Source: Lentisphaera araneosa HTCC2155
Lineage (GTDB): Bacteria; Verrucomicrobiota; Lentisphaeria; Lentisphaerales; Lentisphaeraceae
Length of the DNA: 64,000 nucleotides
Assembly (NCBI RefSeq): GCF_000170755.1
Contig: NZ_ABCK01000007.1
Span: 1-64,000, forward strand
Reading direction: 5' to 3'
Shown one piece after another: positions 1 to 7,499 of the stretch. Positions within the stretch are counted from its first letter, which is position 1; each line of letters opens with the position of its first letter. The notes under the pieces are model-generated. The model saw nothing but the letters and a program-made list of their open reading frames with translations. It had not been told where the DNA came from and did no database searches. A program made the translations under genes and the position numbers.

Positions 1-1284
1 CTTACCCTTAGCATTCTACTTTTCAGCTTTGTCAGTACCGCTGCAGAGCCAGTGAAAATTTGGATTAGTTCAGTTCAAGACAAGCAGTACTATGAAGAGA
101 TGGTCAACCGCTATAAAAAGATTGATCCCAGCTTTAATGCCGAAATCTCTGCTTTTGGCTTCATGGAAATGCCCGATAAGCTCAGCGTCGCCATGAAAAC
201 GGGTATCGGCACGCCTGATATTGTTCAGTTAGACGAAGTTGTTTACAGCATGTTCTTGCGCGGACCAGCTCCCTTCCTCGATCTCGCTGATCGCGTCAAA
301 AAAGCGGATATCGCAAAAGATTTTCATCCTCAGCGTCTTGCGCTCTTTAGTCAAGACAAAGCGATCTATGGCCTACCTCAGTCCATCAGTGCTTACTTAA
401 TTTTCTACCGCAAAGACCTCTTCGAAGAATTTGGTATTTCTGCAAGCGATATTCAAACTTGGGATGACTTCACTACTTTGGGCAAAGACCTCGCAGCTGA
501 AGGTCAAAAATTTCTCCCCTTAGACCCCAGTTACTTCGAAGTTCTGCTTCGTCAGCGTGGTGGCCGCCTCTTCGATGAAAAAGGCAATGCTTTCCCTGAC
601 TTTGATCTCGCCGTTGATACACTGCAATTTCTTGCTGACATGCAAAAAAATAAAGTCGCCGTAATGCCCGACCGCGGCACAATTTTTGACCCTGTCTTTT
701 TCTCTGGCGATGTAGAAAACAACGAAGTGCTTGCGATCATTGGTGCCGATTGGTATGGGCTCGATATGATTCAATCCTTTTGTCCCTCACTCGAAGGAAA
801 ATGGGGAATTGCGACGCTCCCTAAATGGACTGATAAGAAGACAAAGAAATCTTTCAAATCTGCTACTTTTGCCGGCCAAGGTCTAATGATCTACAAAGGC
901 AGCAAGAACGTCGATAAATCTTGGGGTTTCATGCAATGGGTAATGACCGATAAAGAAGCCAACGTGGCTCGCTTCGTTAATCGCAATAGTTTCCCTGCTT
1001 ACAAACCCGCATGGTCAGATGCGCGCCTCCTCGCAACTAACTCTTACTTCCCCCACGAATCACTTGGGGCAACAGTACTCAGCGTTTCTACTGATCTTCC
1101 CATGATCAACATGAATGCTAAACGTGGCATGTGCGTTTTCCTCATGCGCGAAAAATACTTTGCTTCAGTAATGATGGGTTACCAAACTGCTGAAGAAGCG
1201 CTCAAAGAACTCAAAACTATGCTCGACAAAGGCGCTTCAATGGGTGGTAAAGGTCCTGATGATAAGGACCCAAAAGATAAATAA
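1..1284 (+). CDS. ABC transporter extracellular solute-binding protein (5' partial)
   Basis: Periplasmic ligand-binding subunit of a carbohydrate-type ABC importer (family 1 solute-binding protein, like MalE/UgpB). The reading frame is open from base 1, so the start lies outside the window. The first residues (LTLSILLFSFVSTAAEP) are the hydrophobic core and cleavage region of a signal peptide; the in-frame GTG at 52 would remove it and is not the true start. The mature part has the family pattern: an N-terminal beta strand (KIWISS), a GTPDIVQLD segment, and a central motif YGLPQSISAYLIFYRKDLFEEFG typical of sugar-binding proteins, here split across the hinge. The tail is rich in Lys, Asp and Gly. 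Two permease genes follow within 13 bases, but no ATPase is in view. The substrate cannot be read from the sequence; a sugar or glycerol-phosphate-like compound is likely. Confidence 0.88.
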   Translation, partial: LTLSILLFSFVSTAAEPVKIWISSVQDKQYYEEMVNRYKKIDPSFNAEISAFGFMEMPDKLSVAMKTGIGTPDIVQLDEVVYSMFLRGPAPFLDLADRVKKADIAKDFHPQRLALFSQDKAIYGLPQSISAYLIFYRKDLFEEFGISASDIQTWDDFTTLGKDLAAEGQKFLPLDPSYFEVLLRQRGGRLFDEKGNAFPDFDLAVDTLQFLADMQKNKVAVMPDRGTIFDPVFFSGDVENNEVLAIIGADWYGLDMIQSFCPSLEGKWGIATLPKWTDKKTKKSFKSATFAGQGLMIYKGSKNVDKSWGFMQWVMTDKEANVARFVNRNSFPAYKPAWSDARLLATNSYFPHESLGATVLSVSTDLPMINMNAKRGMCVFLMREKYFASVMMGYQTAEEALKELKTMLDKGASMGGKGPDDKDPKDK

Positions 1285-1297
1285 GCTCTAAGCCGAA

Positions 1298-2242
1298 TTG
1301 CACAAAGCTCACTCACCTTATAATAGCAGTACAGCCGTACTGCTATTTCCTTTTTTTCTATTCCTGGTTCTCTTTTGGTTGATCCCACTCTGTCAGGGTT
1401 TGATGATGAGCCTGACGTCGGATCCCGACATTATTAATCACGAAGCCAGCCCTGAGAAATTTATTGGCTTGAGTCATTACTTTGACCTCATCAAAGATCC
1501 CTCTTACCACAAAGCCATTAAAAACACCACCATCTATACCCTGGGTGCCATAGGGATTATCGTTCCCCTCTCCTTTTTTATTGCTCACTTATTGCTGGCC
1601 TGCCACAAGTTTTTACGCCCCATTTTCAGCTTCATCCTCATTGTCCCTGGCATCACGCCGCCAATTGTTCTCTCGATTCTTTTCCTGCTCTTTTTTCACG
1701 GTGAAAATGGCATTCTCAATCAATTTGTGGCGACGCCTTTTATTGCCCTACTCAAATCGATCAATTCGCCTTGGGCTGAGAGCCTACCCGATTACATCAA
1801 TTGGCAAAAAGATCCGCGCTTCATCATGTTTGCCCTCATTTTTCAATCTGTGTGGCGTTGGACGGGTTTCATCACCCTCTTCTTCCTCTGCTCTCTGCAG
1901 GCCATCCCCAAAAATCTCGAAGAAGCGATTGAACTTGAAGGTGCTAACTTCTTCAAACGACTCATCCATTTACGCATCCCCGCCTGCTCCCACGTCATTC
2001 TTTTTGCCATCATTTATTTAATGGTTGATTCAATTGCGATGTTCGCAGGCTCCTATCGCTTACTCGGTGGATCGGGTGGCACTGATGACGCAGGCTTATT
2101 GCTGATTTCTTATGTCTATCAAACTGGTTTCACCTTTCAGCAATTCAATCGCGCTGCCGCCATCAGCATGTCGGTTGTACCCTTTTTGGCCTCATTAATT
2201 TGGGTGCTTTTTTGGCGCCAGAAAAAGGATGAAGTTCAATGA
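1298..2242 (+). CDS. ABC sugar transporter permease (MalF/UgpA type)
   Basis: First membrane subunit of the importer begun upstream; about 314 residues, close to the family's usual 290-310. Six hydrophobic segments are visible (about residues 11-34, 78-102, 108-131, 172-195, 240-258, 285-306). The cytoplasmic coupling loop LEEAIELEGANFFKRL matches the EAA motif that docks on the ATPase. The only start that keeps the first membrane helix is TTG at 1298; the next ATG lies inside helix 1. The gene starts 13 bases after the binding protein and overlaps the next permease by four bases (ATGA), so the three are translated as one operon. Confidence 0.9.
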   Translation: MHKAHSPYNSSTAVLLFPFFLFLVLFWLIPLCQGLMMSLTSDPDIINHEASPEKFIGLSHYFDLIKDPSYHKAIKNTTIYTLGAIGIIVPLSFFIAHLLLACHKFLRPIFSFILIVPGITPPIVLSILFLLFFHGENGILNQFVATPFIALLKSINSPWAESLPDYINWQKDPRFIMFALIFQSVWRWTGFITLFFLCSLQAIPKNLEEAIELEGANFFKRLIHLRIPACSHVILFAIIYLMVDSIAMFAGSYRLLGGSGGTDDAGLLLISYVYQTGFTFQQFNRAAAISMSVVPFLASLIWVLFWRQKKDEVQ

Positions 2243-3435
2243 GTTGGAAGCGCCATAAACTCGCCAAAAGCAATTTGTCTGCCCTCATTTTGACTGGCAT
2301 TGCTTTGGTCTTTATTTATCCCTTTATTTGGATGTTTTTCTCGAGCTTTAAAACCAATCCAGAAATCTATCAATCGACGCAATTACTGCCTCAGAGCCGA
2401 GAATTTATTGAGGCCCGACAGGAACAGATTCAAGATGATTCCAAAGTCAAAAATCGCGCCCAAGCTTTTCGCGAGAAACGCAAAATTAGATCAAAAATCA
2501 AAGAACTCGAAGCCCAAGAAGAGCTCACTCTTGAACAAGTCACTTCCCTGCAAGAACTCAAGAAGCAATTAGCTCAACTTGATCGCCCGAGCCCCACTAC
2601 TGAAGCTCCCACAAAAGCTATTGAGGAGACCGAATCCATGTGGACCAGTCTCAGCAATCTCGATTTCCAATACTTTGATATCTTGCTCAATTCCAATCGC
2701 CGTCACCTCGATAAACTAGAAAGCGAAATCGCGCAGGAAAACGACCTCAAGCAAAAAGCTCAGTTACAGGCGGATTATGATCACTTGAAGAAGTATCAAT
2801 ATTTTGACTTTAAAAAAGTTTTCACTAACTCACTCATTATTGCCTTATTGCACTGCTTTGGTGCCGTGGCCCTCAGTGCCTCCGCAGGCTATGTTTTTGC
2901 AAAAATTGATTTCAAAGGCAAGAAATTTTTCTTTACTTTAGCCATCTTGGTGATTCTTATCCCGAAACAAGCCCTCATCCTGCCCCTCTTTGAGTGGATC
3001 AACTTTATTGGGCTGAGCAACTCCCATGCCGGCATCGTTTTACCTGGCGCACTCAATGCGATTGGACTGCTCTTTTTCACACAAATATGGAAACAAGTTC
3101 CCAATGATATGCTTGATATCTGTCGCTTAGAAGGCGCCAGTGAACTGCGCACCTTTATTCACGCCCTACCGCTAATCAGTTCCGCTCTGCTCAGTTTTGC
3201 TCTCTTAGATTTCATCATGTCCTGGAACGAACACCTGCTCCCCCTAATCGTACTGCAAAGTCCCGATAAACAGACCCTTCCTCTCGCTCTTAGTCAACTC
3301 ATGGGGGCGAGCCTCGGCGAGCCTCTCGCAGTCATCATGGCCGGAGCGACTTTCACCATCTTGCCGACCCTCACCCTCTTTGCCCTACTCTACCGCCGCA
3401 TCAAATCCTCACTCGCGGACCTGCATTTGCATTAG
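2239..3435 (+). CDS. ABC sugar transporter permease (MalG/UgpE type) with large coiled-coil insertion
   Basis: Second membrane subunit. The family is usually about 270-300 residues; this protein has 398. The excess lies between the first membrane helix (about residues 14-36, followed by the typical SFKTNPEIY) and the second (NSLIIALLHCFGAV, about residue 195): roughly residues 53-185 are highly charged, with Glu/Lys/Gln-rich stretches such as KIKELEAQEELTLEQ that look helical and coiled. The rest is ordinary, including the coupling loop DICRLEGASELRTF and five more membrane spans. In this family the region between helices 1 and 2 is periplasmic, so the insert probably projects towards the binding protein (inference). 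The reading frame is intact and codon use looks the same as the rest. No ATPase gene follows; shared MsmX/UgpC-like ATPases encoded elsewhere are common. Confidence 0.88.
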   Translation: MSWKRHKLAKSNLSALILTGIALVFIYPFIWMFFSSFKTNPEIYQSTQLLPQSREFIEARQEQIQDDSKVKNRAQAFREKRKIRSKIKELEAQEELTLEQVTSLQELKKQLAQLDRPSPTTEAPTKAIEETESMWTSLSNLDFQYFDILLNSNRRHLDKLESEIAQENDLKQKAQLQADYDHLKKYQYFDFKKVFTNSLIIALLHCFGAVALSASAGYVFAKIDFKGKKFFFTLAILVILIPKQALILPLFEWINFIGLSNSHAGIVLPGALNAIGLLFFTQIWKQVPNDMLDICRLEGASELRTFIHALPLISSALLSFALLDFIMSWNEHLLPLIVLQSPDKQTLPLALSQLMGASLGEPLAVIMAGATFTILPTLTLFALLYRRIKSSLADLHLH

Positions 3436-3449
3436 ATAATTGGTCAGTT

Positions 3450-3496
3450 GGCAGGTGGCAGGTGGCAGGTGGCAGGTGGCAGGTGGCAGGTGGCAG
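3450..3496. repeat. 7-bp tandem repeat, GGCAGGT x6.7
   Basis: Six perfect copies of GGCAGGT followed by a partial GGCAG, starting 15 bases after the permease stop codon and ending one base before the left end of the IS3 element. It is a simple satellite prone to slippage; no role can be assigned. Confidence 0.97.
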
Positions 3497-3541
3497 TTGT
3501 CTTGTCCTGATATAGGTTGTCATCTAAAATAGGAAAAACCT

Positions 3542-3925
3542 ATGAAAGATACAATAAGATATAGTGAATCATTTAAACAAAAAGTGGTAAACGAGATCTC
3601 CAAAGGTAAATTTATAAGCTGTGGAGAAGCGAGCCAAGCTTATGGGATATCAGGCTCTTGTACAGTAAGAGCCTGGGTCAAAAAGTATGGTAGAACAGAC
3701 TTATTACCAAAGGTGATTAAAGTGGAAACAGAAAATGATATTGATGAGATTAAAGCTCTTAAAAAGCATATTGCTGAGTTAGAGAAAACAGTAACCGAAC
3801 TAGCGATAAGTGATGTTATGAATAAAGCTTACTTTGATATAGCTTGTGATGAGTTCGGCGTATCTGATAAAGAAGCCTTCAAAAAAAAAGTCGGTGTGAA
3901 GCGGTCAAAAGAGTCAGATCAATGA
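3542..3925 (+). CDS. IS3-family transposase OrfA (helix-turn-helix subunit)
   Basis: A 127-residue DNA-binding half of an IS3-type transposase. The N-terminal part (YSESFKQKVVNEI, then CGEASQAYGISGSCTVRAW) is the helix-turn-helix of the transposase_8 family. The C-terminal part (IDEIKALKKHIAELEKTVTEL) is a leucine-zipper-like coiled coil for dimerisation. An A9G run near the 3' end sits where -1 frameshifting would join it to OrfB. The stop codon overlaps the OrfB start as ATGA. Confidence 0.93.
   Translation: MKDTIRYSESFKQKVVNEISKGKFISCGEASQAYGISGSCTVRAWVKKYGRTDLLPKVIKVETENDIDEIKALKKHIAELEKTVTELAISDVMNKAYFDIACDEFGVSDKEAFKKKVGVKRSKESDQ
3881..3890 (+). other. A9G slippery sequence, probable -1 frameshift site for OrfAB
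   Basis: Nine A followed by G lie in the orfA frame as AAA AAA AAA GTC. The orfB frame is open through this point and continues into orfB without a stop, as required for an OrfAB fusion transposase. Programmed -1 slippage on A-rich heptamers is the known mechanism in IS3 elements; use of this site is inferred. Confidence 0.65.
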
Positions 3926-4758
3926 ATAGCCACTTTACTGTTAAACAACTTTGTAATCACCTCCATATGAGTCGGCAAAATTTCTATAAAAATAAATCTT
4001 TAAGCACCAAAAAAGAAGTAGATAGAAAACTTGTGATCGATCTTATTAAAGAACAACGTTGCATTCAATCTGAGCTCGGAATTCGAAAGCTGCAGAATAT
4101 GTTAGTAGATAACTTCAAAGAGAATTCTATACAGATAGGACGAGATCGCTTATTCGATATAGCTCGCGAAGAACGCCTATTAATCAAAAGAAAGAGGAAG
4201 TACTGTCGAACTACTGACTCTAGGCATCGTTTTAAAGTCTACAAAAATCTAATAAAGGATAAGGTGTTAACCGCACCTAACCAGGTGTGGGTTTGTGATA
4301 TAACCTACATCAGAGTTGCAAAAAGCTTTGTTTATCTAGCGTTAATCACAGATGCCTTCTCTAGAAAAATTATTGCTTATAATGTGGGAGAGAGTTTAGA
4401 AGCTGTAGGATGTATCAAAGCATTAAAGATGGCTTTAAAAAGTCTCCCAAAAGGGTCATACCCCATCCATCACTCTGACCGTGGGTCTCAGTACTGCTGT
4501 CACGATTACATTGAAATCTTGACGAATAGAAATCTTCCTGTCAGTATGACTGAAGAAAACCATTGCTATGAAAATTCAAAAGCTGAAAGAGTCAACGGAA
4601 TACTGAAGTATGAATATCATTTACGCGAAACATTTAAGAACTTTAAAGATGCTAAAAAAGCAATTAAGCAGGCTATTTACTTATACAATAATTGTCGCCC
4701 TCATACAGCTTTGGAATATTCATTTCCAAGTGTTGTTCATGAAACACAATGTGCATAA
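3922..4758 (+). CDS. IS3-family transposase OrfB (DDE integrase domain)
   Basis: Catalytic half of the transposase, 278 residues. An N-terminal HTH_21-like region (IQSELGIRKLQNML) precedes an rve-type DDE integrase core. The acidic triad is visible as Asp in VWVCDITYI, Asp in HHSDRGSQY and Glu in NSKAERVNGILK. The C-terminal YNNCRPHTALEY motif is typical of IS3. The frame is intact, so the element looks competent. The ATG overlaps the orfA stop codon; expression as OrfAB by frameshift is also possible. Confidence 0.95.
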   Translation: MNSHFTVKQLCNHLHMSRQNFYKNKSLSTKKEVDRKLVIDLIKEQRCIQSELGIRKLQNMLVDNFKENSIQIGRDRLFDIAREERLLIKRKRKYCRTTDSRHRFKVYKNLIKDKVLTAPNQVWVCDITYIRVAKSFVYLALITDAFSRKIIAYNVGESLEAVGCIKALKMALKSLPKGSYPIHHSDRGSQYCCHDYIEILTNRNLPVSMTEENHCYENSKAERVNGILKYEYHLRETFKNFKDAKKAIKQAIYLYNNCRPHTALEYSFPSVVHETQCA

Positions 4759-4822
4759 ATATTAGTCAATTAACATAAACAAAAGTGACAACTATTTTTC
4801 AGGACTTGACAGTTATGCTTTA

Positions 4823-4912
4823 AGTACCAAAGGTACGACATAACACAGCCTAGCTTGTGAGAGCTAGGAAATTTAATTGAAGCAAATATCTGAGTGCCGA
4901 AGGTACGGCATA
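4823..4912. repeat. Two copies of a 20-bp semi-palindromic motif
   Basis: AGTACCAAAGGTACGACATA at 4823-4842 and AGTGCCGAAGGTACGGCATA at 4893-4912 match at 17 of 20 positions. The second copy can fold (TGCCG/CGGCA). Short intergenic palindromes of this kind could be REP-like elements; a RAYT-type transposase is encoded 17 kb away, but the link is only inferred. Confidence 0.7.
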
Positions 4913-4974
4913 GAGTCCGGCTCATTTTTAATGATAAAGTTTCACCACAGAGGACTCCGAGAACACAGAGTTAA

Positions 4975-5047
4975 TCATATCTATTAATTCACACTTCATT
5001 TATTAAGCTATGAATAGAAACTCTTTTGAAATAGAAATAATTATTCT
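4975..5047. repeat. 73-bp direct repeat, copy 1
   Basis: Matches 5164-5236 at 69 of 73 positions (four substitutions, no gaps), offset 189 bp. Copy 2 covers the stop codon and region just downstream of the minus-strand hydrolase gene, so this copy looks like a duplicated 3' end of that locus. Confidence 0.95.
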
Positions 5048-5163
5048 AAAGCAGGGCAAAGCCACTTAGTCGCCTGGTCAAGGATTGGCAAATCCTTGCT
5101 GGGAGAGCTCGAGAGGGTCAGCGTCCTTCTCTTATGGGTCGCATCATGCACTCTAATGGTTAT

Positions 5164-5236
5164 TCATATTTATTAATTCACACTTCATTTATTAAGCTAT
5201 GATTAGAAGCTCTTTTGAAATAGAAATAGTTATTCT
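5164..5236. repeat. 73-bp direct repeat, copy 2 (overlaps the hydrolase 3' end)
   Basis: Second copy of the repeat at 4975-5047. Its last seven bases fall inside the coding end of the hydrolase; the rest is its 3' flank. Confidence 0.95.
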
Positions 5237-6000
5237 ATGAGAAAAAAATCCTTAATGGCTTTTTTGTATTCTTGACGCTCGGAGAGGTCGTTGTGACCCG
5301 CATTCTTAATAACTTCGACTTGGGGTTTTACTTTTGCGAAAGCCGCAATCAACTTTTGGGAATTTGCCATGGGGATGACTTCGTCATTATAAGCTAAGAG
5401 AATCAAGGTGGGAACAGGAAGTACAGGAACTCGATCAATTGACCTATACTTCTCTGTCAGTACCACTGACATGGGGTAAATTGGGAAACGTTTTTGCGCC
5501 ACACTCTGTATGCTATCATAAGGCGTGATCAGAACCATTTTATCAACGGGTCGCTGACTTGCCAGGTAAACGGCGACTCCCGTACCCAAACTACGCCCCA
5601 CGAGACTGATGTGATCATATCGAATTTTCAGTTCATCATAGAGCTTAAGAGCATCGGCAAAAATAGCTTTTTGTGATGGTTTTCCCGTACTCGAACCATA
5701 ACCGCGATATTGCATGAGGTACAAACTGCGATCTTCGCAAAGCTCAGCTATTTGGGGAGCTGAATACACCACATTTTCGCCATTGCCCCCAAAGTAAATA
5801 ACCGCTTGCGATTGCCCCTCCTCAATTTTTAAAACGGAGATCTTCTCTCCCTCACTTTCCAAAACTAAAACGGGGTACTGATGCTCAATATTTTTCACCG
5901 GATAATAAACCAAACTGGTCTGCACGGCATAAAGCACTAAGCCCAAAGCAAGATAGAGCCCCACATAGACTCCCAGCCTTATCTTTATCGCTTTTTTCAT
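5230..6000 (-). CDS. Membrane-anchored alpha/beta hydrolase (BEM46/ABHD13-like)
   Basis: A 256-residue serine hydrolase anchored by one N-terminal membrane helix (about residues 8-27), with the catalytic domain probably outside the cytoplasm. The catalytic triad can be read: nucleophile Ser in VGRSLGTG (GxSxG), Asp in AYNDEVIP, His in NAGHNDL. The oxyanion segment YFGGNGENV and the motif QYRGYGSSTGKPSQ are characteristic of the BEM46/YfhR group of alpha/beta hydrolases, whose natural substrates are mostly unknown. The start has a GTGGTGA-like ribosome site upstream. It is transcribed divergently from the next gene and its 3' end lies in a 73-bp duplicated repeat. Confidence 0.88.
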   Translation of the reverse strand: MKKAIKIRLGVYVGLYLALGLVLYAVQTSLVYYPVKNIEHQYPVLVLESEGEKISVLKIEEGQSQAVIYFGGNGENVVYSAPQIAELCEDRSLYLMQYRGYGSSTGKPSQKAIFADALKLYDELKIRYDHISLVGRSLGTGVAVYLASQRPVDKMVLITPYDSIQSVAQKRFPIYPMSVVLTEKYRSIDRVPVLPVPTLILLAYNDEVIPMANSQKLIAAFAKVKPQVEVIKNAGHNDLSERQEYKKAIKDFFLIE

Positions 6001-6124
6001 TTATCACCACATTTAAACTCAATATCCTGTAAATATAGGTCCTTAATTGACAATTTGGTCTTTTCCTATCAAATATCTTTGCTTATCTTATGTGACATTT
6101 GGATCATTTAGGGAGAGATAAAAA

Positions 6125-6865
6125 ATGAAAAAGGAAAATAAAGAACTCATCATCTGTTTGCTGAGTGGAGTCATTTTAGGGGTCTTAGCTTTTTACTTCC
6201 AATTCACTCGCTTCATTTTCTCCTACCTTACCATACTCGTGCATGAACTTGGGCACTCAATTTTTGGTTGGCTCTACGGCTACCCCTCTATCCCTGCCTT
6301 CGACTTTACTTATGGCGGGGGCGTTGCCGTGCATATGCACAGAAAAATTGAAATAACTTATGTGACCTATGCCATTTTAATTTACGGGATTTTTTATCTG
6401 AGAAAAAACCTCATACCACTTATTTGTAACATCGGGTTTCTCATTGTCTTTGCTCTAACTAGTCGCAACGAATGGGCCGATATCATGCGCATCTACATGG
6501 GGCACGGTACCGAACTTGTCTTTGCAGCGATTTTCCTCTACCGTGGTTTAACGGGAAGCCAGTCCGTGAACAACATAGAAAGTAGTCTCTATATTGCCTG
6601 CGCCTTTTTTATCTTTTCCCAAAACTTGGATTTTGCCCATAGCCTGAGAAATGATGCGGCTTTCCTCGCTAATTATATGCAGGGAAAAGGTGACCTCACC
6701 CACGATTTTCACGTTCTCTGCCTCGATCACTTTAATAAAAGTCAAATTAAGGATGTGGCCTTTTTTCACTACTTTGCCACCGGCTTCACAGTATTAATTG
6801 GCATTGGTTTTGCAGCCCTACGCGCCTTCCTACTCCAAAGAGAATTTGACGAAGAAGAAGATTAA
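6125..6865 (+). CDS. M50-like membrane zinc metallopeptidase homologue
   Basis: A 246-residue integral membrane protein with an HExxH zinc motif (VHELGHSIFGWLYGYP, about residues 40-55) inside a hydrophobic segment, as in site-2-protease (M50) relatives. Several further membrane spans follow (about residues 75-95, 100-118, 138-155, 160-180, 215-235). An obvious NPDG/LDG-type second motif for the third zinc ligand is not seen; GRxxNxxxD-like features are absent, so activity is uncertain. Start ATG is preceded by GGGAGA. It is a stand-alone gene between divergent and downstream units. It may be a protease-like membrane protein of unknown substrate. Confidence 0.7.
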   Translation: MKKENKELIICLLSGVILGVLAFYFQFTRFIFSYLTILVHELGHSIFGWLYGYPSIPAFDFTYGGGVAVHMHRKIEITYVTYAILIYGIFYLRKNLIPLICNIGFLIVFALTSRNEWADIMRIYMGHGTELVFAAIFLYRGLTGSQSVNNIESSLYIACAFFIFSQNLDFAHSLRNDAAFLANYMQGKGDLTHDFHVLCLDHFNKSQIKDVAFFHYFATGFTVLIGIGFAALRAFLLQREFDEEED

Positions 6866-6959
6866 TTTTCCTGCTCAGAGGAATTAACAGTTTCCAGCAG
6901 TTGAGCATTTGAGTATATGATTTATCTTGCTTGGTGTCATCTACTTAATGGAGTCAAAA

Positions 6960-7499
6960 ATGAACAACCGTAGAACTTTTATCAAATCAGCTCTCGTCGC
7001 CTCAGGTACGGCCCTCTTGGCCTCTTGTGAATCTAGCGAAGAAGTTGAAGATTTATATCAAGACGAAGACCCTTTTTCCTATGCCGAAAGCTCAAGTTTC
7101 CTCACCAAACCTGAGAGGGGCTTTGATTACTACAAATTTAATGGTTCTGACTACGACGGACAAAAGCGTAGTGAATCTGCCATGGATAAGCACAAGCCCA
7201 TCGTCAAAATCTCTGGCAACAAAAAAGAATTCATCGTCAGTTTTGGCAGCAATGGCAAAGAGCACCCCCACAAAAACGGCCATTATTGGACTTGGGTAGA
7301 AATTACTGACCGTCTCAATAATGTTCATACGGTCGCTTTCCCAGAGCCCGCGAAATACGACGAATTTTATGGTGACGAAGGAACGGAGTTCAGAGCTTAT
7401 ATTCAGACTCCCGAGCCTCTGCAAGTCGGTTGGATTCGTGTGCGAGCTTGCTGTAAACCCCACGGCGTTTTTGTCAATTACGCAGAAATTGAGGCTTAA
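6960..7499 (+). CDS. Tat-exported lipoprotein with superoxide reductase (desulfoferrodoxin centre II) domain
   Basis: A 179-residue protein starting at the ATG at 6960 (GGAG upstream); an earlier in-frame start at 6927 adds a non-signal leader. The N terminus combines a twin-arginine motif (NRRTFIKS) with a lipobox ending LLASC, Cys23. The mature domain keeps all five ligands of the superoxide reductase iron centre in order: His78 (DKHKP, with the preceding Lys), His102 (EHPH), His108 (GHYWTW), Cys165 and His168 (CKPHG). The N-terminal rubredoxin-like centre I of desulfoferrodoxin is absent. Tat export would suit a folded iron protein. Predicted role: superoxide or related redox chemistry at the cell envelope. 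It leads a tight operon with an LplA-like gene (1-base overlap) and a CsgG-like lipoprotein. Confidence 0.82.
   Translation: MNNRRTFIKSALVASGTALLASCESSEEVEDLYQDEDPFSYAESSSFLTKPERGFDYYKFNGSDYDGQKRSESAMDKHKPIVKISGNKKEFIVSFGSNGKEHPHKNGHYWTWVEITDRLNNVHTVAFPEPAKYDEFYGDEGTEFRAYIQTPEPLQVGWIRVRACCKPHGVFVNYAEIEA

Larger units (their letters stand above)
3498..4811 (+). mobile_element. IS3-family insertion sequence, complete
   Basis: A 1,314-bp element with imperfect terminal inverted repeats. The left end starts TGTCTTGTCCTGA and contains GTTGTCA; the reverse complement of the right end starts TGTCAAGTCCTGA and also contains GTTGTCA, with one small offset between the blocks. It carries two overlapping genes with the usual IS3 layout (orfA, orfB in the -1 frame). 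No clear 3-4 bp target duplication flanks it (left CAGT, right GTTA), so one flank may have been rearranged, perhaps through the heptamer repeat next to the left end. Confidence 0.9.
4812..5229. other. Gene-free, repeat-rich stretch downstream of the IS3 element
   Basis: No protein-coding frame is convincing here. It holds two copies of a 20-bp motif (4823, 4893), a perfect 7-bp-stem hairpin CCTAGCT/AGCTAGG (4849-4868), an 8-bp-stem hairpin CAAGGATT/AATCCTTG with a GGCA loop (5079-5098), and two 73-bp direct repeats. Much of it lies downstream of the convergent hydrolase gene and may include its transcript end. Confidence 0.7.

Noticed and set aside
3494-3501. A target-site duplication for the IS3 element
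   Set aside because: Left flank CAGT and right flank GTTA do not match at 3 or 4 bp.
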